Positions 12,589-21,531 of a stretch of DNA of 29,837 nt are shown here, in pieces. Position numbers and translations under genes: made by a program. Under the pieces are notes generated by a model, which was given only the letters and a program-made list of their open reading frames with translations, searched no databases and was not told where the DNA came from. Every line of letters begins with the position of its first letter. The first letter of the stretch is position 1. Origin of the DNA: Euryarchaeota archaeon RBG_13_57_23 (GTDB lineage Archaea > Thermoplasmatota > Thermoplasmata > UBA10834); assembly GCA_001800675.1 (NCBI GenBank), contig MGVW01000058.1:1-29837 (forward strand). The letters are read 5' to 3'.

Positions 12589-14639
12589 TCGTCGGCGATG
12601 CTCTGGACATCTTCCTGCGGACTAGCGTTCTCTCCTGGAACGTTTTTGATTGCGCTGATGGTCGTTTCGCGCACCGCGATCATTGTAGAGACGAGCGCGC
12701 TGACGACCGATATCGCCACCGCTGTCGCAAGGATGAGAAGCAGCAGCCCCTCACTCCAGTCGATTGTGAGTTTGTGCCCAAACAGCATGAAGACGCCGGA
12801 CCGCGAGAACCATTCAGCAATCACCAAGCCGACCACGAGCCCGATCGATGCCCCTGCCAGGCCTCTCACCAGGGCCTGAGGAGATACCAGCCTCATCACA
12901 TCGCGCCTGCTGGCGCCGATGGTCTTCAGAATTCCGAGCCTCCTCTTCCCTTCGTAGACCTCCTTGGAGAACACGGCCGTGATGGCGAGACCCGCGAGAA
13001 GGGCTGCGATCGCGCCGATGGAGAAGAGGGCGAGCTCCACGTTCCCCTGGGATATCTTCGCCGCCTGGTACAGGGGAATCGAGCCCGGATCCGAGAGCTG
13101 GGTCGTGCCGCCGTACCTGACGAACAGCTCCACGAAGGCAGGTTCGTCGGCATACCAGGCTTCGACAACGACCTCGTCTGAGAACATATCGATGTTGACG
13201 TAGTGCGTTCCAACGGAAAGATCATCGAGAACGAAAGTGAACTGTTTGCTCTCTAGGGAGCCCAGCGATATGTTGTAGAGGAAGAGCCGTCCTGGCAGGA
13301 AGTCCACATAGACAGCGAGGTCGAACGCGCCCCCGACTGTCCCTTCGTTCGCCAGCTGCACGATTCCCTTCACTGATTCGGATTCCTTTATCGCATCCGA
13401 CGATAGCTGGAACCCCGTCACTATGGGGTTGAACTCATTGGGGAACCAAAGAAGGTCGGCGACCTCGATCGACGAACTGAACCCAATCATGCCAACGGAA
13501 GTGGCGGTTATGCTGAAGTTGCCAATCGAATCCGCAATGAAGCTGGCCCTTCCTTCCGCGTTCGTCAGATGCGTCTGATTCAGGAAAGTGACCGTCGCAT
13601 TGTCGACCGGAACGCCATCGTATCTCAGCACGGTGGCGTTGAATGTCTCGTTGAGCATCACGCGTCTCGGTCCCCAGTACTTGATGTAGGGGTCGACGAC
13701 CCTCACATCCGTCCTAAGCGTGACCGGAAAATCGCCGCCGATAGACGCCAGCACGGTCTGTTCTCCGAGCGCGCCTAGCGTGAACTGCCGAAACACGGTT
13801 GTGGAGGACGACGCGTTCACAGTGACTGTCACATTCTCCAAGGGGACAGTGGCGCCCGTGGGATCCCCGGGGATTGTAGTCGAGAAGGATACCTGGGTAG
13901 TTCCCGAGTTCCTGCCCCAGTTCCTCACTTCCAGGTCGACCGTGAAGTTCTCCCCAACTGAGACGACGCTCTTGGAGATGTGGAAGCCGTATATTGTGAA
14001 CCTCGCTTCCTCGGGGGAGAGGATATCGCGAACGACCTCTGGATTATCCGAACTCACACGAATTATGGATATCTTGCTTGACGGCGTACCGCTGAGGAAT
14101 CGGGCGCGTTCGAGGCCCACGAAGAGTTCGTCGTCCATCGTCGTGCCCGTCTCGAACCATCCAACAATGTTCACGAAATCCATCCTCGTGGAGTAGCTGC
14201 CTACAAGGGGAAGTGCATAGGGCAAGTCCAAGCCCAGCCTCTTCATGAGCCCTGAGCCAATCATCGCCGAACCCCTGTCGTATACGGACGAGTTGCCAGA
14301 GATCTCGAATCGCTCGAAGCTGGGCCCAACAGAGCCGAACTTCGTGTAGTTCACACCTCTCACGACAAACGACTCGCCACCATACGAGCAGAAAGCGAAG
14401 ACCTCCGGGCTGACGGCGAACTCTTGGTCGAACTGCCCCATGGCCGAGTCCAACGCGAGCACCATACCGTTATCGATCTGGCTCGAGAAGATCGTCGGAG
14501 CACCCTCAGAGGATATCACAAGCGCCGGGTCCCCGGAGAAGGCCTTGGCTCCGTTCTGAAGCCCTGATAGGACCGCAGCGGTCGCCGTGAACACGACGAT
14601 CGCGAGCGCGACCACAACGATCACTCTGTTCCTGATCAG
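12585..14639 (-). CDS. FtsX-type permease with inserted CARDB/Ig-like extracellular domains
   Basis: About 684 residues from my preferred start. An N-terminal membrane segment follows basic RNR. A MacB-PCD-like extracellular part comes next. A CARDB-like beta domain (about 220-330, with SVGENFTVDLEVRNWG), an Ig-like module (about 325-400, with RYDGVPVDNATVTFLNQT) and a second CARDB-like module (about 415-510) precede the FtsX core (about 530-675) containing YEGKRRLGILKTIGASRRD. The start is odd. The frame can be extended to ATG 14762, but that part reads like the shadow of the overlapping upstream gene. The only nearby starts are CTG 14639, forming a CTGA overlap with the upstream stop and 12 nt after GGAGGT, and GTG 14624, which would remove the basic residues. 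No ATPase is adjacent. Confidence 0.8.
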   Translation of the reverse strand: MIRNRVIVVVALAIVVFTATAAVLSGLQNGAKAFSGDPALVISSEGAPTIFSSQIDNGMVLALDSAMGQFDQEFAVSPEVFAFCSYGGESFVVRGVNYTKFGSVGPSFERFEISGNSSVYDRGSAMIGSGLMKRLGLDLPYALPLVGSYSTRMDFVNIVGWFETGTTMDDELFVGLERARFLSGTPSSKISIIRVSSDNPEVVRDILSPEEARFTIYGFHISKSVVSVGENFTVDLEVRNWGRNSGTTQVSFSTTIPGDPTGATVPLENVTVTVNASSSTTVFRQFTLGALGEQTVLASIGGDFPVTLRTDVRVVDPYIKYWGPRRVMLNETFNATVLRYDGVPVDNATVTFLNQTHLTNAEGRASFIADSIGNFSITATSVGMIGFSSSIEVADLLWFPNEFNPIVTGFQLSSDAIKESESVKGIVQLANEGTVGGAFDLAVYVDFLPGRLFLYNISLGSLESKQFTFVLDDLSVGTHYVNIDMFSDEVVVEAWYADEPAFVELFVRYGGTTQLSDPGSIPLYQAAKISQGNVELALFSIGAIAALLAGLAITAVFSKEVYEGKRRLGILKTIGASRRDVMRLVSPQALVRGLAGASIGLVVGLVIAEWFSRSGVFMLFGHKLTIDWSEGLLLLILATAVAISVVSALVSTMIAVRETTISAIKNVPGENASPQEDVQSIADD

Positions 14640-15685
14640 ATTGATCGTCCGACCTCCTTCAGGTCCTCTACGGGAGACGATATCGTCATCCTCGTCGCCG
14701 GGAGCAGGGCGCCGAGGACCCCAGCGGCTACCGTCGCAAGGAATGCGATCACTACAAGCCACTCATCCACACGCATGACGAATACCGATGTGAACACTGC
14801 AGATGCGGAGGTGCTGATGGCATAGGACAACACGATGCCGAGCGAGATCCCGAGCACGCCACCCCATGCACTTATCAGGAGCGCATCACCGAGAAGGTAT
14901 GACATGACGCGCAGCCGTCCGGCACCCAGGGTCTTGAGGATCCCTATCTCATGCCTTCTGTCCGAGACCTCAGCGCCTATGAAACTGTACGCGAGGACCG
15001 CTATGACGAATGCAGAAGGAAGTAGCACCCAGGACATGTCGGAGCGTATCTCACCGACGCCTGATTCCAGGAAGTCGATTATTCCTACCATTGGCTGAAC
15101 CGAGAACCCGCGTTCCTCAAGAAGATCGAGACCTGAATCGTCAAGCGACTCTGCGATGGCGTAGTTGTATCGGCCGACCTGAGTCGTAAGCGCCCAAGTC
15201 ACGTTCTGAGATGCGAGCAACCAGTCCGACGGGAAGAGCGAAGAGGAGTATGTTCCTCCGAGAGTCAAATCGAGCGTCGCCGTCCCTACGAGGGTTATTG
15301 CGCCCAGTGAGTAGTCCAGCTTCGACTTCAACACGGTCTCTGTGCTTTGGCCGATCGGAGCCGGTAGAATCCCATAGGTGTCTGCCACCGAGAAGACAGT
15401 CACCATCTCATCATACGGGAGTATGCGAGCGCTCGTCACAACGCCCAATGCGAGTCGATCACTGATCTCATCGATCTCCAGCTCCTCGAAGTATGACATG
15501 CCCTCGTCGCCCGGCCTTGTGATCAGACTGTAGTCGGATTCGAAAGTCGCGGAGAGATTGTCCATGGACGATCCGAGGCCGTTGACAACAGAGAAGCTCG
15601 CCACTATGAACATCGTACAGAGCGCGATGCCCAGACTCGTGGACTTCGCCCTTGATCCGAACTTGAACAGCGGGAGCTGTCTCAT
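14636..15685 (-). CDS. FtsX-type ABC permease
   Basis: 349 residues. One membrane segment (about 17-37) follows a basic N-terminus (FKFGSRAK). An extracellular MacB-PCD-like domain (about 40-210) comes next, then an FtsX core of three helices (about 215-345) containing SDRRHEIGILKTLGAGRLR, the coupling region that meets the ATPase. The start ATG 15685 lies about 30 nt after a strong TATA box, so the leader is very short. It is first in a two-gene operon with the larger permease. Together they could form a heterodimeric transporter, but the ATPase must come from elsewhere; the ATPase at 117-866 is one possibility. Confidence 0.85.
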   Translation of the reverse strand: MRQLPLFKFGSRAKSTSLGIALCTMFIVASFSVVNGLGSSMDNLSATFESDYSLITRPGDEGMSYFEELEIDEISDRLALGVVTSARILPYDEMVTVFSVADTYGILPAPIGQSTETVLKSKLDYSLGAITLVGTATLDLTLGGTYSSSLFPSDWLLASQNVTWALTTQVGRYNYAIAESLDDSGLDLLEERGFSVQPMVGIIDFLESGVGEIRSDMSWVLLPSAFVIAVLAYSFIGAEVSDRRHEIGILKTLGAGRLRVMSYLLGDALLISAWGGVLGISLGIVLSYAISTSASAVFTSVFVMRVDEWLVVIAFLATVAAGVLGALLPATRMTISSPVEDLKEVGRSI

Positions 15686-15714
15686 TGCGACCGCCGGAAA
15701 ATGGGGAGCTGCCG

Positions 15715-15723
15715 AATATATAA
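15715..15723 (-). promoter_or_regulatory. TATA box for the FtsX permease pair
   Basis: The minus strand reads TTATATATT, a near-consensus archaeal TATA box, 30 nt before ATG 15685. It predicts initiation near 15694 and a leader of 10 nt or less. It separates this pair from the Fe-S gene, whose stop lies about 20 bp further upstream. Confidence 0.6.
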
Positions 15724-15741
15724 CTTGGCAGAAGAAAGAGC

Positions 15742-16926
15742 TCAGCTGACAGACTCAGCCACGAGGGAGACCAGCTCGGCGACCTCCATCTTGACGCCGG
15801 CGACCTTGGCGCCACCCGTGAGGTTCGTGACGCAGAACGGGCATGCGGACACAAGCATCTCTGCACCCAGCTCCTTCGCCTCCAACACTCGCAATGAAGC
15901 GATGTACTCGGCCCTGTCGTTGAACTGTATCTTGTATCCTCCGCCGGCACCGCAGCACTGAGAGTCGTACCTGTTGTGCTTCATCTCGATGTAGCTGGAC
16001 TTGGGGAATGATTTCAGAATCCTCCTCGGTTCCTCGAATATTCCGAAGTGGCGTCCGATGTGGCAAGGGTCGTGATACGCGACCTTCTTCGGCAAGGGTT
16101 TCTTGAGCTTGAGCTTCTTGTCTGCGACCAACTTGTCAATGAACTGGGTGAGATGCAGTAGCTTGAAGTCTGGCTTGCCCGCGTACAGCGGATAGTTGTG
16201 ACTCAGCGTCATGAAGCATCCTGCACACGCAGTGACGACTGTGCGCGCACCTCGCTTCTCGATCTCGTTCAGGTTGTGCTTCACGAGCCCGTCCACTTCG
16301 TCTCGGACAATGTCTGTTTGACCTGTCCTGATGAGCGGGGAGCCGCAGCACCATTCGTCCTTTCCGAGAATATCGTAATCGACCCCCGCGGCGTCCAGCA
16401 CACGAGTCGCGTCCTGAGCGATCTTCTGTTGCCGATAGCTCGCGGTGCAGCCCGTGAAGTAGAGTATCTCGGGGTTTCTGGAGCGCTTCGCAGTCTTCGG
16501 GATCCATGCATCCCTGCTCTCGTGCGGCTCATCGTACGGGTTGTGCTTGGCAATGACCCTAGTCCTCAGGGCTTTGTGCCTGTCGAGAGGGCCGGCCCCG
16601 TTCGTGACGAACCATTCCTTGACCTGCTCCCAACGATCGTTGAACTTGATGTTGGCGTGACATACGTGCTGGCAATATCCACATGCAGTGCAGTTGTACA
16701 CGCGCTCGACGAACTCGGGCGTGATCTCCGGCCGGCGTCTCATGAGCCTGTCGAACGTCCCCGGGTGCGCGTATCTCTTGAGATGATACATCTTCCCGCG
16801 GACCCGCCACGATTCGAAACCACGATCTGGGTTCAGTTGGATCGGGCAGACGAAATTGCAGTATCCACACTGAAGGCAAGCGTGGATGTCCTTCTCGACT
16901 TCAGCGGGCAACTTAACGAATGCCAA
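15742..16926 (-). CDS. HdrD/GlcF-type iron-sulfur oxidoreductase (two 4Fe-4S, two CCG domains)
   Basis: 394 residues, predicted cytosolic. The N-terminal ferredoxin-like part holds two 4Fe-4S motifs, Cys17/20/23/27 (CLQCGYCNFVCP) and Cys79/82/85/89 (CTACGYCQHVC). The C-terminal half has two CCG domains, one with FTGC, EWCCGSP and CAGC, the other with HDPCH, QCCGAGGG and CPFC. This is the plan of HdrD, the glycolate oxidase GlcF subunit and related electron-transfer proteins. CCG domains bind unusual Fe-S clusters at which disulfides or electrons are handled. The partner (a flavin dehydrogenase, HdrE or an EtfAB system) is not in the window, so the donor is unknown. The start is TTG 16926. It lies 42 bp downstream of trpA with no visible terminator, so it may be co-transcribed with the trp operon. 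Confidence 0.88.
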   Translation of the reverse strand: MAFVKLPAEVEKDIHACLQCGYCNFVCPIQLNPDRGFESWRVRGKMYHLKRYAHPGTFDRLMRRRPEITPEFVERVYNCTACGYCQHVCHANIKFNDRWEQVKEWFVTNGAGPLDRHKALRTRVIAKHNPYDEPHESRDAWIPKTAKRSRNPEILYFTGCTASYRQQKIAQDATRVLDAAGVDYDILGKDEWCCGSPLIRTGQTDIVRDEVDGLVKHNLNEIEKRGARTVVTACAGCFMTLSHNYPLYAGKPDFKLLHLTQFIDKLVADKKLKLKKPLPKKVAYHDPCHIGRHFGIFEEPRRILKSFPKSSYIEMKHNRYDSQCCGAGGGYKIQFNDRAEYIASLRVLEAKELGAEMLVSACPFCVTNLTGGAKVAGVKMEVAELVSLVAESVS

Positions 16927-16968
16927 GCCTCAACCGCCTCTGGGGAGGACCCACAACATCAGCAGATA

Positions 16969-17805
16969 TCAACGTTGCGCCGATAGGTTCGCGACTGTGC
17001 CTCCCACTGTCGCACGCTTCATCTCGCGCGCATGGTGCTCGATGCTGTCCAGCGCGTTCGATCTCTGATGGAGAACAGTTGAGTAGGCCGCGATCAGGCC
17101 TGAGCCCTCGACCACACCTGCGGCACCCATCGACAGCGCTGCACGAACATGCTCCGGGGTCGAAATGCCGAACCCGAGGGCTACAGGGAGTCTGGTCCTC
17201 GCCGCAGTCCTTCTCACCAGATCACCCGCTGATGACGGCAGTCCCGCTCTAGCGCCCGTGGTCCCTGCCACAGACACCGCATATACAAATCCGGAGGCGC
17301 TCGATAGTATCTCATCTAGTCGTTGCGAAGAAGTTGACGGAGCGACCAATCTTATGACGTCGAGTCCATAGGACGAGGCCAATCTATCGAGATCCGCAGA
17401 CTCCTCTGGCGGAAGGTCCACGACCAACAGCCCATCCGCTCCCGCCTCCGCCGCTGCCTTGCAGAACTTGTCCTGACCATACTGAAGGACCGGGTTGTAG
17501 TAAGTCATAATGACGATCGGTTTGTTGACAGCGCGGCCTCTCACCGAGCGCAATACCTCGAAGATGTTCTCGGTGGTGAAGCCTCCGGACAACGCCCGAT
17601 TCATGGCGCCCTGAATGACTGGCCCGTCAGCTACAGGGTCTGAGAAGGGTAACCCGAGCTCCAGTATGTCCGCGCCGGCTTCAGACAACCTTACCGCTTG
17701 CTCCACTGTGAAGTGAGCATCTGGATCTCCGACGCAGACGTACGCTATGAAAGCGCCGTCACCCTTCGAGAGGACGTCTTGGAAGACCTTGTGTATCCTG
17801 CTCAC
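16969..17805 (-). CDS. trpA: Tryptophan synthase alpha subunit
   Basis: 278 residues, close to the family norm of about 265. It cleaves indole-3-glycerol phosphate to indole, which passes to TrpB, and glyceraldehyde 3-phosphate. Glu49 and Asp60, in ILELGLPFSDPVADGP, match the two catalytic acids of the TIM barrel. IMTYYNPVLQYG and ALGFGISTPEHV are also family signatures. The GTG start at 17805 forms a GTGA overlap with the trpB stop, so the two subunits are probably translated together. It is the last gene of the trp series. Confidence 0.97.
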   Translation of the reverse strand: MSRIHKVFQDVLSKGDGAFIAYVCVGDPDAHFTVEQAVRLSEAGADILELGLPFSDPVADGPVIQGAMNRALSGGFTTENIFEVLRSVRGRAVNKPIVIMTYYNPVLQYGQDKFCKAAAEAGADGLLVVDLPPEESADLDRLASSYGLDVIRLVAPSTSSQRLDEILSSASGFVYAVSVAGTTGARAGLPSSAGDLVRRTAARTRLPVALGFGISTPEHVRAALSMGAAGVVEGSGLIAAYSTVLHQRSNALDSIEHHAREMKRATVGGTVANLSAQR

Positions 17806-18980
17806 AGGCTCCCCTCCATCTCCGCAACTTGGTTCACGTCCTTGTCGCCGCGGCCTGAGAGATTGACGATCATTGCCCTATCGGACGAGATTTCCCGACA
17901 CAGCTTGGCCGCGTAGGCAACGGCATGCGCGCTCTCGAGAGCTGGGATGATGCCTTCGGTCTCCGAAAGCAGATGGAAGGCTGCGAGCGCTTCCGAGTCC
18001 GTCGCATAGACGTACTTGACGCGGCCGGACGCCCCGAGGAAGGCGTGCTCTGGACCGACCGCTGGATAATCCAGGCCTGCAGCCACCGAATGCGTCTCGT
18101 TGATCTGTCCGTCACCGTTCTGGAGCACGAGGGATTTGAATCCGTGCAGCACGCCTTGTGTGCCAGCGCAGACGCTTGCGGAGTGCAGTCCGGTCTCGAT
18201 CCCTTCGCCTCCAGCCTCGACCCCGTACATCGCGACGCCCGGATCTCCGACGAACGGGTGGAACAGGCCTATGGAATTGCTTCCGCCACCCACGCATGCA
18301 ACCAGTGCATCCGGCAATCTCCCTTCCACCGCGAGGAATTGCTCTCTGGCTTCCCGGCCGATCACGCACTGAAGGTCTCTCACGATGGTCGGATACGGAT
18401 GTGGCCCGACAACGCTTCCGATCAAGTAGTGCGTGTCATCGCTGGTCGCCGCGTATTCCCTCATCGCCTCATTGATGGCATCCTTAAGAGTCTTTGAACC
18501 TGTCTTGACCACATTCACCTTCGCGCCCAGGAGATTCATCCTGAAGCAGTTCAGCCGTTGCCGCTTCACATCGACCTCGCCCATGAACACTTCGCATTCG
18601 AGCCCGAGGAGGGCGCATGCGGTGGCCGTCGCGACTCCGTGCTGGCCTGCTCCCGTCTCCGCAATCACACGGCGCTTGCCCAGCCGCTTGGCCATCAGTG
18701 CCTGCCCGAGCGCGTTGTTGATCTTGTGAGACCCGGTGTGTGCGAGGTCTTCCCGTTTGAGGTAGATCCTGGGCCCGCCCAACCGCTCAGTAAGACGCCT
18801 GCAGAAGTAGAGAGGAGTTGGTCTGCCAGCGTATGTCTTCAGAAGACCGTCCAACTCCGTCCTGAACTGCTCGTCCTCCTTGAGTCGTTCGTATTCCTTC
18901 TGTAGTTCAGTAAGTGCGTTCACCAATATTTCTGGGACATAGAAGCCCCCGAATTCCCCGAAGTAGCCTTTCTGTTTCAC
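17802..18980 (-). CDS. trpB: Tryptophan synthase beta subunit
   Basis: 392 residues, typical of TrpB1, the form that pairs with TrpA. It condenses indole and serine on pyridoxal phosphate to make tryptophan. The PLP lysine is Lys86 in HTGSHKINNALG, and the phosphate-binding loop is GGGSNSIG. YFGEFGGFYVPE at the start is a TrpB hallmark. I chose GTG 18980, which makes a GTGA overlap with the trpF stop and has GGGGGTG 6 nt upstream; a GTG three codons earlier sits on that site. Confidence 0.97.
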   Translation of the reverse strand: MKQKGYFGEFGGFYVPEILVNALTELQKEYERLKEDEQFRTELDGLLKTYAGRPTPLYFCRRLTERLGGPRIYLKREDLAHTGSHKINNALGQALMAKRLGKRRVIAETGAGQHGVATATACALLGLECEVFMGEVDVKRQRLNCFRMNLLGAKVNVVKTGSKTLKDAINEAMREYAATSDDTHYLIGSVVGPHPYPTIVRDLQCVIGREAREQFLAVEGRLPDALVACVGGGSNSIGLFHPFVGDPGVAMYGVEAGGEGIETGLHSASVCAGTQGVLHGFKSLVLQNGDGQINETHSVAAGLDYPAVGPEHAFLGASGRVKYVYATDSEALAAFHLLSETEGIIPALESAHAVAYAAKLCREISSDRAMIVNLSGRGDKDVNQVAEMEGSL

Positions 18981-19564
18981 GACCTGCACCCCCTGATGAA
19001 GCGCTCCACCTTTTCCGGGTCCTTCCTTCCGAATTCGACTTCCACTCCGCTGGACACATCTACGCCGTAGGGCTTCAGTGCTCTCGCGATATGGACGTTC
19101 TCCGGGGTGAGGCCGCCGGCGATGAACGAACGGCCGCGGAGCCCAGCGGGGATGCTCGAATAGTCATATGCAGCACCTGTCCCTGGCATGCCGTTCTCGA
19201 AAACAAGCGCATCAACCACCGATGCGTATCTCTCAGCCTCACCGTCCGATGGTTTCACGACACGCAGGACCTTGACTCCGTGGTCTCGGAGTTCGAGCAA
19301 CTCATCGGGCTCCAACGAGTACAGTTGAAGAGTATCTGCACCGCTATCAGCCAGCATCGCAAGCGATGAGTCAACAGTAGGGGGCTTGCACACTAGCACC
19401 CTTGATGTGACGGAGCCGAGCGATGAACACATTTCCGAGATCGACTCAAGAGGAAGGCTTCTGGATCTTCCGGGTACATGCACGAAGCCAAGAGCATCCG
19501 CTCCGAGGTCCTCACACATCGCGGCATCCTCCGGACACATGAGGCCGCATATCTTGACCTTCAT
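18977..19564 (-). CDS. trpF: Phosphoribosylanthranilate isomerase
   Basis: 195 residues, near the usual 200. It isomerises N-(5-phosphoribosyl)anthranilate to CdRP by Amadori rearrangement. The catalytic Cys is in VKICGLM at the start, and the catalytic Asp is in GVDVSSGVE near the end; DALGFVHVPGRSR is also typical. ATG 19564 overlaps the trpDC stop as ATGA and has AGGAG 9 nt upstream. Here TrpF is separate, unlike enterobacteria, where it is fused to TrpC. Confidence 0.95.
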   Translation of the reverse strand: MKVKICGLMCPEDAAMCEDLGADALGFVHVPGRSRSLPLESISEMCSSLGSVTSRVLVCKPPTVDSSLAMLADSGADTLQLYSLEPDELLELRDHGVKVLRVVKPSDGEAERYASVVDALVFENGMPGTGAAYDYSSIPAGLRGRSFIAGGLTPENVHIARALKPYGVDVSSGVEVEFGRKDPEKVERFIRGCRS

Positions 19565-21531
19565 CTCTTCCCACTCCTGCATGCAAGAACGATCTCGCGC
19601 ACCTTCGCGTCCAGATCCTCCGCTCTCATGAACGCAGAGCCGATCAGGACCGCATCAAAATCGGCGATGAGCCCCAGATCGTCGGGAGTGGAGATTCCGC
19701 TCTCAGCAATGACGATCTTCCCTTCCCCGATCGACTGCCTAAGTCCTTCGAGACCGTTCAGGTCCGTCTTGAGCGTGCGAAGATCCCTGCTATTGATACC
19801 AACCATTCGCACTGAGTCCATGCGCTCACAACACCGCAACTTGGCGAGGTCTTCCTCGTCGTGTATCTCGACCAATGGCTCGATGCCAGAAGAGAGGCTC
19901 TCGTCGACGAAATGAGCCAGCGACTCAGAACTCAACGCTTTGGCCATCAGGAGTAGGGCATCAGCACCTAGTCGATGAGCTGCCTCAACCTGAGAACCGC
20001 TCACTACGAAGTCCTTGAACAGCATCGGAACTTCCAGCCCGGACCTCATCTTGGCGAACAGGTCCTCGCCACCCGAGAAGAAATCTGGCTCGACCAGGAC
20101 CGATGCGCCAGCTACTCCTGCTGATGAGTATGCACTGGCCACGCGATCCGGATCAGGAGGAACGGTCAACGACACGCACGACGGAGACCGCGGCTTGTAC
20201 TCTGCGATGACCGCGATGCCTTCCGAGGATGCGATTGAGTCTGAAAGCTTCATCTTGCTGCGCGAAAGGGTTGAGGGCTTGGCTCCATCCTCAGCTCCGC
20301 TCGACATGATGGACAGGATCCTGCGCAGGACGAGGACACTCAGCGCGTTAGGATGAGTGAGCAGCTTAGGATCCAAACATGATAGCATCTCAGCGCCACT
20401 CTGATGCCGACTGATCTCGCTCTGCAGATGCGCCGTTATCTCCCCCGCGCGGTCAACCAACATGGTCGGATGAATGCGCCCGGTGGAGAAGGTGGCCACT
20501 CCCGATTCGCTCTGCCTCCGACCTTCGAGCGCCCACGAGACTGAAGAGAATTGCCTCGCCTTCTGAAGTGCACGGCCACTGTTGAGTGCGACGACTGCCA
20601 TGTCGCGACCCTCGGCCAATGTGGACGCTTTGCCCGAAGCGTAGATGCCGGCCGCCGCGTTGAGCACGACGACATCGCTTCGGGGAGAGCGTTCCCCCTT
20701 GAGAATCGAATACACGATCCTGGCATTCTCCGCAGCGTCGCCACCTCTTATCTCGTTAGGCTCTGCGAGGTCGAACCCCAAATCGCCTGGTTCGAAGTCG
20801 AACGCGTCGATGTGCCCGTCCCTGAGATCATGGATGCGTGTCGAACCTGTGTTTGTGATTTCATCCATGCCAGCACTGTTAACGACGACTGCCCTCTCTG
20901 TGCCGAGATCCTTGAGGACGCGAACTACAGCGGGGGCGAGCGAGCCGTCGTAGACGCCGATCAACTGATTCTTGACTCCGGCTGGGTTCGTCATCGGCCC
21001 GAGCAAGTTGAACACGGTCCTGAGACCGATCTCCCTTCTCGGGACAATGACGTTCTTCATCGATTGGTGGAACACCGGCGCAAACATGAATCCGAGACCA
21101 CACGTCCTGAGCGATTCCTGCACCATCTGCGGGGGAAGGCTGAACGGTATCCCGAGAGACGCGAGCAGATCGGCCGACCCGCACTTGCTGGATACGGATC
21201 TGTTGCCGTGTTTCGCGACCGGCACTCCAGCTGCGGCGACGACGAAGGATGCTGCGGTCGATATGTTGAACGTGTTGGAGCCGTCTCCACCAGTGCCGCA
21301 GAGATCGACAGCGCCCGCAGGCGCTTCAATCCTCGAACAGGTCTCTCGCATTGCGATGACGAATCCGCGGAGCTCGTCCTCCGTCTCGCCCTTCATGCGC
21401 ATGGCTGTGAGGAACGCGCCCATCTGGCTCTGTGTCGCCGTCCCGGAGATCATCTCCCGCATCACTTCTCGCGCTGCCTCGGACGAAAGATCCCTTCCCT
21501 CGACGACCTGTCCTAGAGCGTCCCGGATCAT
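19561..21531 (-). CDS. trpDC: Fused anthranilate phosphoribosyltransferase / indole-3-glycerol phosphate synthase (TrpD-TrpC)
   Basis: 656 residues. Residues 1 to about 335 are TrpD, which joins anthranilate to PRPP: GTGGDGSNTFN (about 79-89) binds PRPP/Mg, and KHGNRSVSSKCGSAD (about 107) is the second signature. Residues from about 400 are TrpC, which closes CdRP to indole-3-glycerol phosphate: Lys446 in AEYKPRSPS, Lys506 in LFKDFVV, Glu556 in LVEIHDE, Asn580 in GINSRDL and Glu610 in AESGIS match the known active-site positions. About 60 residues between them match neither domain that I can see. The two enzymes catalyse non-consecutive steps, with TrpF acting in between. I chose ATG 21531, an ATGA overlap with trpG. 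There is no stop or frame change at the junction, so the fusion is genuine if the assembly is right. Confidence 0.95.
   Translation of the reverse strand: MIRDALGQVVEGRDLSSEAAREVMREMISGTATQSQMGAFLTAMRMKGETEDELRGFVIAMRETCSRIEAPAGAVDLCGTGGDGSNTFNISTAASFVVAAAGVPVAKHGNRSVSSKCGSADLLASLGIPFSLPPQMVQESLRTCGLGFMFAPVFHQSMKNVIVPRREIGLRTVFNLLGPMTNPAGVKNQLIGVYDGSLAPAVVRVLKDLGTERAVVVNSAGMDEITNTGSTRIHDLRDGHIDAFDFEPGDLGFDLAEPNEIRGGDAAENARIVYSILKGERSPRSDVVVLNAAAGIYASGKASTLAEGRDMAVVALNSGRALQKARQFSSVSWALEGRRQSESGVATFSTGRIHPTMLVDRAGEITAHLQSEISRHQSGAEMLSCLDPKLLTHPNALSVLVLRRILSIMSSGAEDGAKPSTLSRSKMKLSDSIASSEGIAVIAEYKPRSPSCVSLTVPPDPDRVASAYSSAGVAGASVLVEPDFFSGGEDLFAKMRSGLEVPMLFKDFVVSGSQVEAAHRLGADALLLMAKALSSESLAHFVDESLSSGIEPLVEIHDEEDLAKLRCCERMDSVRMVGINSRDLRTLKTDLNGLEGLRQSIGEGKIVIAESGISTPDDLGLIADFDAVLIGSAFMRAEDLDAKVREIVLACRSGKR

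Noticed and set aside
14640..14762. N-terminal extension of the larger FtsX permease to ATG 14762
   Set aside because: It overlaps the upstream permease by over 120 bp and reads as Arg/Gly/Asp-rich shadow sequence with no homology-like features.
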